16,675 nucleotides of DNA, taken from the NCBI GenBank assembly GCA_023409975.1, contig JAEYQO010000014.1, forward strand, positions 1 to 16,675. Reading direction: 5' to 3'. The position numbers and the translations under genes were made by a program. The DNA comes from Bacteroidota bacterium. Its GTDB lineage: Bacteria > Bacteroidota > Bacteroidia > Chitinophagales > Chitinophagaceae. Below are positions 1-7,130 of the stretch, one piece after another; position 1 is the first letter of the stretch; every line of letters begins with the position of its first letter. Below the pieces are notes generated by a model that saw nothing but the letters and a program-made list of their open reading frames with translations, had not been told where the DNA came from and ran no database searches.

Positions 1-1509
1 GGATTAGTGACGCCAATTAGTCCCGGAACTGATACAATTACGTATACCGTAGGGGGCAGTAACCCTTGTCCACAAACAGTCTATCACATTGTAAATGTCG
101 TGAATGTTCCTATTGTCGATGCAATTCAAGGGACAGATAGTCTTTGTATCGGACAGGGAGCGATGCTAACAAATACTACCCAAGGGGGAAGTTGGGCCAG
201 TGACAATCCTTCTGTGGCGTCTGTTGATGCCTCAGGATTGGTGACAGGCATTGCCGCGGGGGCAGCAACGATTAGTTACACGGTTGGTGGAGCCATTCAA
301 TGTCCAGTGGTAGCCACTAAAACTGTCTATGTTAAATTGCCTCCGGTTGTTAATCCGATAATAGGTGCCTCAAGTGTATGTATCGGAAGTGGAACTCAAT
401 ACTCAAACACAACACCGGGAGGTATCTGGAGTACCGCAAGCAATGGAATTATATCAAGTATTTCTGCTTCTGGTCTACTCACGACCACTGCTGCAGGGAT
501 TGACACGGTAATTTACACTGTAATAAACAGCCTTGGTTGTGTTTCCTTTGCTTTTTATGAAATCGAAATTAATTCACCTCAGATAACGTCAATCTCAGGA
601 GTAGATAGTATATGTTTAGGTACCAATACCCAAATGAACCACGTAGTACCCGGTGGTAGTTGGTCCAATTTCGATGTAAACATTGGGGCAGTGAGTAGCA
701 CGGGACTATACAGTTCAATTACACCTGGAATAGACACTGTATATTATCAATATCTTTCGAACGGTTGTCCCGCGCAGACTTATAAATCGATCAACGTTAT
801 AGCACCCCCAAATCTAGTTCCCATCATAGGAGATACGGCTCTTTGCATTGGCGAAACCAGTCAGCTTACCGTTTCGGAACCTGGCGGTTTCTGGTCCGGG
901 AATAACAATTCAGTGGCCAGTGTAGACACCAATGGTCAGGTAGTGACTGTAAGTTCCGGCACGGTGACCGTAAACTATACCTTGGTTAGTTCACCAGGTT
1001 GTTCAACCGTTTCGAGTAAAATCTTAACAGTCAATGAAGCAATAGTTACTACTTCACAGAACCTCGCGGTACTTACTGCAACGGGTAATCAGAATGGTGC
1101 TTTTTACCAATGGATTGATTGTAATAGCGGCAACCAGGAAATCGTCGGTGCAAATGGTCCTGTATTTACAGCCAGCAATAATGGAAATTTTGCTGTGGTT
1201 GTTTCATTTATGGGCTGTGTTGATACGTCAATATGTTTATCAGTCACTAGTGTAGGTTTAGAGGAAGTCGGTGATTCTATTGCATCCTTCATTCGTCCTA
1301 ATCCCGCAACTGATTTTATTGAAATAGGCACACATAAAAGTCTTGCAAAACTGGTACAGTTGATTGATATGCACGGAAGGCGAATTAGAACCGTCTATCC
1401 TGAGGAACACTTGACTAGATTAGACGTACGAGATATCGCCAGAGGTATGTACTATATTCATGTAGTTTTTGAAGACCATTCTGAAGTACAAAAGATTGTC
1501 TTGCATTAA
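1..1509 (+). CDS. Ig-like repeat surface protein with T9SS sorting domain, 5'-truncated
   Basis: The reading frame is open from base 1, so the N-terminus and any signal peptide lie outside the window; a GTG at 7 is internal to a repeat (GLVTPISPG, matching the later GLVTGIAAG) and is not a start. About 500 residues are visible. They form one partial and four full repeats of roughly 72-77 residues, each with the pattern I-x-G-x-x-x-[LV]C-[IL]G, then GG-x-W, then G[LQ][LVY] and a closing Y-x-x-x-x-x-G/CP strand, resembling bacterial Ig-like (Big_2) domains. A last Ig-like domain (about 1040-1250) precedes a T9SS type A sorting domain: RPNPATDFIEI, a central MHGRRI strand and the end GMYYIHVVF...QKIVLH. 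The product is probably exported by T9SS and attached to the surface or secreted, perhaps as an adhesin. The exact role is unknown. Base composition is AT-richer than the housekeeping genes of the window. Confidence 0.9.
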   Translation, partial: GLVTPISPGTDTITYTVGGSNPCPQTVYHIVNVVNVPIVDAIQGTDSLCIGQGAMLTNTTQGGSWASDNPSVASVDASGLVTGIAAGAATISYTVGGAIQCPVVATKTVYVKLPPVVNPIIGASSVCIGSGTQYSNTTPGGIWSTASNGIISSISASGLLTTTAAGIDTVIYTVINSLGCVSFAFYEIEINSPQITSISGVDSICLGTNTQMNHVVPGGSWSNFDVNIGAVSSTGLYSSITPGIDTVYYQYLSNGCPAQTYKSINVIAPPNLVPIIGDTALCIGETSQLTVSEPGGFWSGNNNSVASVDTNGQVVTVSSGTVTVNYTLVSSPGCSTVSSKILTVNEAIVTTSQNLAVLTATGNQNGAFYQWIDCNSGNQEIVGANGPVFTASNNGNFAVVVSFMGCVDTSICLSVTSVGLEEVGDSIASFIRPNPATDFIEIGTHKSLAKLVQLIDMHGRRIRTVYPEEHLTRLDVRDIARGMYYIHVVFEDHSEVQKIVLH

Positions 1510-1869
1510 GGTAATCTCATGCAATACAAAAGATACACATTTGTTTTACTGAGCAAGTGATGTATAGTAATGTTGAAGTGTGCCTCTATCTCGTTTGATA
1601 CACCAATTTAAAACGAGCGCGATTCACTCAGAACTTCTTGAATGCTTTTAAGAAGCTGTTTGATGAATCACCCCCCCCCTCTTGCTTTTGCATTAAACTC
1701 TTTCTAATTTTATTGCAAAGCTTCTGACTTATGAAATCCCTCACCATGCGGTTCACCCTTTGTCCTTGCCTTGCAAATGAATTCACTATAGGAACAAATA
1801 TGATCATCAGCGAAGGTGTCAGTGTACCGGAAGCTCAGGAATTATTCTGCAACGCTAACACCGCCACTC
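1510..1869. other. intergenic region with a C9 tract (1671-1679)
   Basis: This 360-base gap between two secreted-protein genes contains the two hairpins at 1590-1655 and a run of nine C residues at 1671-1679, placed about 190 bases before the next start codon. No clear TAnnTTTG promoter was found. A 25-codon open frame from ATG 1800 to TAG 1875-1877 overlaps the start of the next gene in another frame. It has no recognisable features and is not called as a gene. Confidence 0.5.
1590..1655 (+). terminator. two consecutive hairpins after the Ig-repeat gene
   Basis: Hairpin 1 pairs CTCGTTT (1590-1596) with AAACGAG (1611-1617), seven perfect pairs and a 14-base loop. Hairpin 2 pairs CTTCTTGAA (1634-1642) with TTTAAGAAG (1647-1655), with one mismatch and a TGCT loop. 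They lie 80-145 bases after the stop of the upstream gene and may end its transcript. Neither is followed by a clear T-run, so a terminator role is only plausible. Confidence 0.35.
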
Positions 1870-3924
1870 ATGACTAGACAGATCAACACAGGAACGCTGT
1901 TAAGGCTTCTGCTGCTTTTCATCTTAATTCCAGTCACCACACTCGCGCAGGTCAATCCCAGGCGTCTGATCTTTTATGAGTTCCCTAATCCACATACACT
2001 ACCCCTCACAGGGGAAGTCACAACCGATCTGAATGATTCGCTCTGGACGATCTTTCATAATGATTCAGGAACTGCTTTCATGAAGTCCAAAGACGGAATT
2101 CACTGGTTTCCCACCAACAAAACTTTCATCCCCGGTGGAAAATTGCTAAGAAGGGCAAACGGAGAGTTATATGCCTACGGGACTCATGGTTATGTATTAT
2201 TGAGATCGCTTGATGATGGTCTCACCTGGACCGATATATTCGAGTACGTTCCAAGTGCAACATACGGTAACGGACGAAGTCAAAGAACGATGAAAACGGT
2301 AGGTGTTTTGCAGAATAATGAACCCTATATCGAATTATACTGTTCCTTCTTTGGGTATGGTAGAATTTATCAAAGCCTGACCGGAACTCAATGGAAGGCG
2401 CTGAATCTTCCATACGGCGCAACTTCTTATGGAAGAGAGGGTTATGTTCACCTCGGGAATTCGGTCGTTTATTATGATCATAGCGGTTGCGGACTCGATG
2501 GAAGGGTCTTCAAATGCCTGTTCGGCGCTCCGCTGTTGATGTCTGCTGATACCGGGAAATCCTGGACTTCCCTCGCTCCCCTGATGAAGAATGATACCTC
2601 CATCACTCTCGTTAAGCTCTTCGGCACAAGATTGGTCGCACTGAGCCAGGGACAACTGCATTATTCAGATGACAAAGGGGATACCTGGACCACCGTCACC
2701 CTGGACAACTGCTCCAGACCGTACGATATCGAGCGAAACAGCCAGTGCTATTTTATCTCCATGGAAACCGGTTCGCTGGTGTTGGATCATGATTTCAATA
2801 GCTGGAGGCATCCCGAAGGAATCGAACCGGAACGGGTCGCTGATATTTTTCTGAATAACCAGCAACAGGTAGTCGCCAAAACGGAAGTCGGATACACTAC
2901 CTGCGTGGAGGATAAATGGACAAGCTGCGGTCTGCCAACATACGCCAGATCGATCAATTTTATCTCTAACAACCACACTGGAACTGATCCGCAGGTGGTG
3001 AACCGGTATCATCCGGACTTCATCAGGGATTCTTCCTGTTGCGCTGAATGTCGATACATACCCCTTGGAGGTGACAGCGTCCTGCTGCTGAAGGGTGTCT
3101 GTTATACCCCCTACAAGAATATAGACAGCTTGTTTCTTTCTGTGGATTCCGGAAGAAACTATTTTCACATCCGCAACTTCGTCCTGGAAAGACCCTACTG
3201 GTTTATCTCTCATTTCTTCAAAACGAACGAAGGCTACATCTATGCCATTCGTTCCGAAAAGGACACAGTCTACATCTCCGTAGACAACGGAGCAACCTGG
3301 AAAGGTAAAGAATTGGGCACCAAACCTCCCTACACTAAACACAGCCTGCAGGCAGGTGGCGACTTCGTTTTCTGGAAACACTGGAACGCTTACTTCTACT
3401 CCCGCGGCAATCTGGAGCACTGGGATTCGATCCGGCTGGAAAACCCTGTGTTCCTGTTCTACAACGATCATGACCGTCTGTATTATTTCCTGAATGGGAA
3501 TAGTATCTACGCAGCGGATGCGGCCTCACTGAGTGAACCCACGCTCGTGTATGAAGATAATGACACAAGTTATTTCTACCGGAAGATCGTAGTCGACGAT
3601 AAGTTCATGTATCTCCTGCGCAGCGACAACAAAATTCTTTACGCTCGAACTGGTCAGGCAATCATGACCACTCCGGATCATGAGTTTTTCATTTATCCCA
3701 ATCCTTTCAAAGACGAGATCAATATCTGGTATGGCTGGCTGGATGATCCGGATCTGCGCTTCTACCTCTACGATCAGAATGGACAACTGGTGGATCAGCA
3801 GGCTACAACCAACCCGATGGAAGTCCGGTTGGTATTCAGGAGTTCACCGCCAGGGCTTTATATCCTGCGGATCATGGGCAAGAATATTAATAATGTTTAC
3901 AGACTGCTGCGGATACCGGACTAG
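1870..3924 (+). CDS. secreted Asp-box (BNR-like) beta-propeller protein with T9SS-type C-terminus
   Basis: I place the start at ATG 1870 because a signal peptide begins there: MTRQ, then a leucine-rich core (LLRLLLLFILIPV) and a likely cleavage after TLAQ. The frame extends upstream to a GTG at 1816, but that would put 18 extra residues before the signal peptide. The mature part (684 residues in total) contains at least five Asp-box motifs of the S-x-D-x-G-x-[TS]-W type: SLDDGLTW (about residue 113), SADTGKSW (224), SDDKGDTW (266), SVDSGRNY (424) and SVDNGATW (470). Asp boxes mark beta-propeller blades in sialidase-like and BNR-repeat proteins. No sialidase catalytic set was identified, so an enzymatic role is not claimed. 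The C-terminus resembles a T9SS type A sorting domain (FFIYPNPFKDEINI, YDQNGQLV, PGLYILRIMG). Extracellular location is therefore likely and the function unknown. Confidence 0.85.
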   Translation: MTRQINTGTLLRLLLLFILIPVTTLAQVNPRRLIFYEFPNPHTLPLTGEVTTDLNDSLWTIFHNDSGTAFMKSKDGIHWFPTNKTFIPGGKLLRRANGELYAYGTHGYVLLRSLDDGLTWTDIFEYVPSATYGNGRSQRTMKTVGVLQNNEPYIELYCSFFGYGRIYQSLTGTQWKALNLPYGATSYGREGYVHLGNSVVYYDHSGCGLDGRVFKCLFGAPLLMSADTGKSWTSLAPLMKNDTSITLVKLFGTRLVALSQGQLHYSDDKGDTWTTVTLDNCSRPYDIERNSQCYFISMETGSLVLDHDFNSWRHPEGIEPERVADIFLNNQQQVVAKTEVGYTTCVEDKWTSCGLPTYARSINFISNNHTGTDPQVVNRYHPDFIRDSSCCAECRYIPLGGDSVLLLKGVCYTPYKNIDSLFLSVDSGRNYFHIRNFVLERPYWFISHFFKTNEGYIYAIRSEKDTVYISVDNGATWKGKELGTKPPYTKHSLQAGGDFVFWKHWNAYFYSRGNLEHWDSIRLENPVFLFYNDHDRLYYFLNGNSIYAADAASLSEPTLVYEDNDTSYFYRKIVVDDKFMYLLRSDNKILYARTGQAIMTTPDHEFFIYPNPFKDEINIWYGWLDDPDLRFYLYDQNGQLVDQQATTNPMEVRLVFRSSPPGLYILRIMGKNINNVYRLLRIPD

Positions 3925-4065
3925 TCTATCAATGGTGGAGGGCGCTGATCGTCGGTGCTATCGGCGCTGCGATGACACTGATAATCGCTGGGTTTTTGGC
4001 GGTTTTTATCATGATGTAGCGCGGCGCCAGCCACTGAGTTGAAGAAACATGTTAGCTTTAACTCC

Positions 4066-4713
4066 ATGATCGCTGAAAACGAACTGTCAAGACTCTTCCC
4101 TGAATTCGAAATGGAACTGATCCGGGAACTTTCGGAGAATGGAACGATACGTTCTTTCAACGAGGGTGAGATCATGATGAAAACCGGCCAGTATTTCAGG
4201 TCGGCGATGATCGTAATTGAGGGTCTCGTGAAAGTCTACCGGGAAGATGAGGAAGGTAACGAGTTCTTCATGTACTACCTGGAGCCCGGCCAGGCCTGCG
4301 CGCTCTCCATGGTCTGTGCGCTCCGCCAGGAAAAAAGCGAGATCATGGCCCGCGCAGTAGCACCGGTGGATGTGATCCAGATCCCGCTGGAAGTGGTGGA
4401 TAGATGGATGAACCGATACAAGGGCTGGAACACGTTCGTACTCAGCAGCTATCGCAGGCGCTTCGAGGAACTCCTGGAAACCATCGACCAGATCGCTTTC
4501 CGGAATATGGACGAAAGACTGGTTTTCTATCTGAAAAAGAACCAGCAGTCGCTCAAAAGCAATTTCATCCCTTATACGCATGCAGAGATCGCACAGGAAT
4601 TAAACTCCTCCCGTGAAGTGATCTCGAGGTTAATGAAGAAACTGGCCGACAAAGGAATGGTCCGTCTGCACCGCCAGAACATCGAGATCATCGACCTGGG
4701 ATCCACTCTGTGA
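4066..4713 (+). CDS. Crp/Fnr-family transcriptional regulator with a Cys pair
   Basis: The 215-residue protein (ATG 4066 chosen; a TTG nine codons upstream is a weaker alternative) has the two-domain Crp/Fnr layout. The effector-binding beta-roll covers about residues 10-108 (GEIMMKTGQYFRSAMIVIEGLVKVY). A dimerisation helix follows (about 110-145), then a winged helix-turn-helix at about 170-200. The recognition helix SSREVISRLMKKL keeps R183, E184 and R188, the positions that read TGTGA in E. coli CRP (SRETVGR). The cAMP-binding R-S of CRP is replaced here by K90-S91. The segment where CRP binds the phosphate instead carries C78 and C84, the only cysteines in the protein. There is no N-terminal Fe-S cysteine cluster as in FNR. 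The gene heads a set of sulfur-related genes, and a CRP-like dyad overlaps its stop codon. Control of those genes in response to thiol or sulfur state is my inference. Confidence 0.9.
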   Translation: MIAENELSRLFPEFEMELIRELSENGTIRSFNEGEIMMKTGQYFRSAMIVIEGLVKVYREDEEGNEFFMYYLEPGQACALSMVCALRQEKSEIMARAVAPVDVIQIPLEVVDRWMNRYKGWNTFVLSSYRRRFEELLETIDQIAFRNMDERLVFYLKKNQQSLKSNFIPYTHAEIAQELNSSREVISRLMKKLADKGMVRLHRQNIEIIDLGSTL

Positions 4714-4758
4714 CCCCGGTCACGGCAACCGTCACCATTACACAAGAACTTTGCATTC
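4709..4758 (+). promoter_or_regulatory. CRP-like dyad and -7 box upstream of the TauE/SafE gene
   Basis: TGTGA (4709-4713), six bases, TCACG (4720-4724) matches the CRP consensus TGTGA-N6-TCACA at nine of ten positions. The inner core is a perfect 14-bp dyad, GTGACC-CC-GGTCAC. An extra half-site GTCACC lies at 4731-4736. The box GAACTTTGC (4746-4754) resembles the Bacteroidota -7 element TAnnTTTG with the first T missing. If transcription starts about seven bases after the box centre, the dyad is centred near -41, the class II activator position (inference). The predicted start is then almost at the ATG, so the mRNA may be nearly leaderless. Confidence 0.6.
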
Positions 4759-4759
4759 C

Positions 4760-5560
4760 ATGGAGATCATCGGATATATAGCGGCAGTATTTATCGGCAT
4801 TTCACTGGGGCTGATCGGTGGCGGAGGTTCCATTCTTACGGTACCGGTCCTCGTTTACCTTTTTGGAATTGATGCAGTGCTTGCCACCTCCTACTCGCTG
4901 TTCATCGTAGGAACAACCAGTCTGATCGGTGCCATACGGCTTCATAGGAATAGACAGGTACGAATCAGAACAGCACTGATCTTCGGAGTTACCTCCGTCC
5001 TCACGGTTTTCCTCACCCGGCGCTTCCTCATTCCAGCTATACCTGAGGTTCTCTTCAGCTTGGATGGCTATCGGGTCACAAAGTCCATGGCAACGCTCGT
5101 CGTGTTTGCCATACTTATGCTTCTGGCAGCAGTCAGCATGATCCGCAGGAAGGAGCTGAAGAACAGTCTTATTAAGGAGGATACCGCATCAGATGGTCTT
5201 TCACTGACGCTCATACTATACGGCCTCGGAATCGGACTGGTCACGGGCCTGCTGGGTGCCGGCGGCGGGTTCCTGCTGATTCCGGCTTTGGTATTGCTCC
5301 TGGGACTGCCGATGAAGGAGGCGGTCGGTACTTCGCTGCTGATCATCGCTATGAATTCACTCATCGGTTTCACGGGCGACCTGGGCCAGTTCGATATCGA
5401 CTGGATCCTGCTGTTTTCCATCATCGCCATTTCAGTTGTTGGTCTGCTGATCGGAACCTGGCTGGGTAAAAGAATTTCCGGCGGAAAGTTGAGAAAGGGA
5501 TTTGGATGGTTTGTACTGATCATGGGGGCATACATCCTCCTGAAGGAACTGTTTTTCTGA
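4760..5560 (+). CDS. TauE/SafE-family anion permease (putative sulfite exporter)
   Basis: This 266-residue polytopic membrane protein shows the internal duplication of the TauE/SafE family. The first half has GLIGGGGSILTVPVLVYLFG followed by A-T-SYSLFIVG (about residues 13-53). The second half has GLLGAGGGFLLIPALVLLLG followed by A-VGTSLLIIAMNS (about 165-205). A soluble loop between the halves holds the segment PEVLFSLDGYRVTK typical of long members. Roughly eight membrane helices can be seen. I chose ATG 4760; a TTG three codons upstream lies inside the -7 box. Family members export sulfite, sulfoacetate or related organosulfur anions. With a YeeE pair and a thioredoxin downstream, removal of sulfite made from thiosulfate or persulfide is the likely job (inference). 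The gene begins 46 bases after the regulator. Confidence 0.85.
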   Translation: MEIIGYIAAVFIGISLGLIGGGGSILTVPVLVYLFGIDAVLATSYSLFIVGTTSLIGAIRLHRNRQVRIRTALIFGVTSVLTVFLTRRFLIPAIPEVLFSLDGYRVTKSMATLVVFAILMLLAAVSMIRRKELKNSLIKEDTASDGLSLTLILYGLGIGLVTGLLGAGGGFLLIPALVLLLGLPMKEAVGTSLLIIAMNSLIGFTGDLGQFDIDWILLFSIIAISVVGLLIGTWLGKRISGGKLRKGFGWFVLIMGAYILLKELFF

Positions 5561-5582
5561 GCATTTAGTGGTTCCGGGCTTT

Positions 5583-5632
5583 GGTGACTCAGGTTACCGA
5601 AAGGCTCCCGCCCAATCCTCAACTTTGCATTC
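5583..5632 (+). promoter_or_regulatory. degenerate CRP-like dyad and -7 box upstream of the thioredoxin gene
   Basis: GGTGA (5583-5587), six bases, TTACC (5594-5598) forms an imperfect dyad (GGTGAC paired with GTTACC). Its centre at 5590.5 is 30.5 bases before AACTTTGCATTC (5621-5632). The same 12-mer occurs at 4747-4758, also 30.5 bases after the centre of the better dyad at 4709-4724. The box matches TAnnTTTG except for its first base. The ATG of the thioredoxin gene follows 14 bases later. This is probably a second promoter under the same regulator. Confidence 0.5.
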
Positions 5633-5646
5633 TAAAACACAGAACC

Positions 5647-5943
5647 ATGTCAAACTTCAATGAACTCATCAACTCCGGCAAACCCGTTCTGGTTGATTTC
5701 TATGCCGACTGGTGCGGCCCTTGTAAAATGATGCAGCCCATTCTTCAGGAACTGAAAAGCAATATTGGGGATCGCGCAACTATTGTCAAGATCGACGTGG
5801 ACCGAAACCCTGAGGCCGCCGCCGCTTACGGCATACAAGGCGTGCCTACACTGATCCTGTTCCGGAACGGTGCCGTGCAGTGGCGCCAGAGCGGAGTAGT
5901 GCCCGCCAGACAACTGGAAGCGGTAATTGAAAAATATAGCTAA
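5647..5943 (+). CDS. thioredoxin
   Basis: The 98-residue single-domain protein has the classical thioredoxin active site WCGPC (C23, C26) after VDFYAD, and the cis-proline P67 in GVPTLILF. No signal peptide is present, so it is cytoplasmic. ATG 5647 is chosen; the frame is open upstream to GTG 5581, but the longer start would include the -7 box. It acts as a dithiol reductant. Lying between a TauE/SafE permease and a YeeE pair, it may reduce protein persulfides or imported thiosulfate sulfur rather than serve as the general thioredoxin (inference). The gap to the next gene is 15 bases, so the two YeeE genes are probably on the same transcript. Confidence 0.95.
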   Translation: MSNFNELINSGKPVLVDFYADWCGPCKMMQPILQELKSNIGDRATIVKIDVDRNPEAAAAYGIQGVPTLILFRNGAVQWRQSGVVPARQLEAVIEKYS

Positions 5944-5958
5944 ACACGGTTTAAGAAT

Positions 5959-6522
5959 ATGATCGATCTGATAAAGCAGCCCTGGCCCTGGTATGTGGCA
6001 GGGGCATTGATAGGACTTACCGTTCCCGCACTCTTGTTGTTAGGGAATAAGCACTTTGGTATCTCAGCGAATCTAAGACATATCTGTGCGGCCTGTCTCC
6101 CGGGCAAGGTCCCCTTCTTTCAATATAACTGGCGAAAGGAGCTCTGGAATCTCTTTTTTGTTGCAGGTATCTTCATCGGTGGGGTACTGACAGTCTTGTT
6201 CCTGGGCAGCGATGCCCCTGTGACAGTGGACCCCCGCCTGGCAGAGGAACTGGCGGGCTATGGCATTACCAACTACAGCAGTCTCGTCCCCGCAGATTTG
6301 TTCAATTTCGAAAGCCTTTTCACGGTCAGGGGCTTCAGTCTGATGGTAATAGGTGGTTTTCTGGTAGGCTTCGGTACGCGTTACGCAGGCGGCTGCACAT
6401 CCGGACATGCCATCATGGGTCTGAGTAATCTTCAACTCCCCTCACTGATTGCCACCATCAGTTTTATGCTGGGTGGTTTCATCATGGCCAATCTCATTCT
6501 GCCACAGATTCTCTCACTATAA
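5959..6522 (+). CDS. YeeE/YedE-family sulfur transporter, first half-protein
   Basis: The 187-residue membrane protein has about four or five hydrophobic segments. It carries the YeeE/YedE signature GGCTSGHAIMG at residues 144-154, with C146, and the N-terminal C43-x-x-C46 in the HICAACLPG segment. Single-chain members such as the thiosulfate transporter TsuA contain two homologous halves with membrane cysteines that relay thiosulfate. Here the halves are separate genes, an arrangement common in Bacteroidota and Proteobacteria. It would pair with the product of the next gene, ten bases downstream. The substrate is probably thiosulfate or another sulfane-sulfur compound; this is known for homologues and inferred here. 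Confidence 0.88.
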   Translation: MIDLIKQPWPWYVAGALIGLTVPALLLLGNKHFGISANLRHICAACLPGKVPFFQYNWRKELWNLFFVAGIFIGGVLTVLFLGSDAPVTVDPRLAEELAGYGITNYSSLVPADLFNFESLFTVRGFSLMVIGGFLVGFGTRYAGGCTSGHAIMGLSNLQLPSLIATISFMLGGFIMANLILPQILSL

Positions 6523-6532
6523 AGACACCTTC

Positions 6533-7054
6533 ATGAAGAAAGAACAAGTAGATACTCCAATTCAGCAGCCACAGGATCATGATTATGAAGTGCGTTCACT
6601 GGACACGATCTGCGTGAATGATTCCACAATCGAAGATAAATGGTACCAGCACCTCCGTTACCTCGTAGTGGGAATTCTTTTCGGCATCGTCTTCGTCAAA
6701 GCCGAGGTGATTTCCTGGTTCCGGATTCAGGAAATGTTCCGGCTGCAGAGTTTTCATATGTATGGCGTCATTGGTACGGCCGTACTGGTAGGAGCACTGT
6801 CCGTCTGGCTGATCAAACGGTTTAAGATCAGGACACTGAACGGCGAGGCTGTTGAATTTCATCCCAAGAAGTTCAATAAAGGTCAGATTATTGGCGGCCT
6901 GATCTTCGGCTTCGGATGGGCGATGACGGGTGCCTGTCCCGGCCCCCTCTTCGCACAGATAGGAACCGGAGCCCTGGTCATTATTGTAACATTATTAAGT
7001 GCGGTGGCGGGCACCTGGGTTTATGGTTATTTCAGGGAAAAGCTCCCGCATTAA
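6533..7054 (+). CDS. YeeE/YedE-family sulfur transporter, second half-protein
   Basis: This 173-residue protein has a polar N-terminus (about 40 residues, including C27), then four hydrophobic segments. The second YeeE signature is at GWAMTGACPGPLFAQIG, with C135 at the position of the relay cysteine. The chosen start is ATG 6533. The frame runs back to GTG 6449 inside the upstream gene, which is unlikely because ATG 6533 gives the normal ten-base spacing. It probably forms a heteromeric channel or transporter with the first half-protein. It is the last gene of the module, and a strong hairpin follows 20 bases after the stop codon. Confidence 0.88.
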   Translation: MKKEQVDTPIQQPQDHDYEVRSLDTICVNDSTIEDKWYQHLRYLVVGILFGIVFVKAEVISWFRIQEMFRLQSFHMYGVIGTAVLVGALSVWLIKRFKIRTLNGEAVEFHPKKFNKGQIIGGLIFGFGWAMTGACPGPLFAQIGTGALVIIVTLLSAVAGTWVYGYFREKLPH

Positions 7055-7074
7055 ATTGGTGTGTGTGCAGTGAA

Positions 7075-7104
7075 AGAGGCAGCCCTTTTTAAGGAGCTGC
7101 CTCT
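7075..7104. terminator. bidirectional hairpin terminator between convergent genes
   Basis: AGAGGCAGC (7075-7083) pairs perfectly with GCTGCCTCT (7096-7104), and the inner CCTT/AAGG extends the stem with one bulged A. It lies 21 bases after the second YeeE stop on the plus strand and 27 bases after the VOC gene stop on the minus strand. It can therefore serve both convergent transcripts. The T-runs after the stem are short on both strands (GATCTTT and TTCACT). Confidence 0.7.
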
Positions 7105-7130
7105 GATCTTTCTGATAGTAGAAGATGGCA

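Noticed and set aside
1816..1869. GTG start giving an 18-residue longer Asp-box protein
   Set aside because: The extension lies before a complete signal peptide that starts at ATG 1870.
2665..3471. 268-codon open frame on the minus strand inside the Asp-box gene
   Set aside because: The plus strand has a signal peptide, Asp boxes and a sorting domain; the minus frame shows no family signature and is a shadow.
5581..5646. GTG start for a longer thioredoxin
   Set aside because: It would include the dyad and the -7 box, and ATG 5647 gives the normal thioredoxin length.
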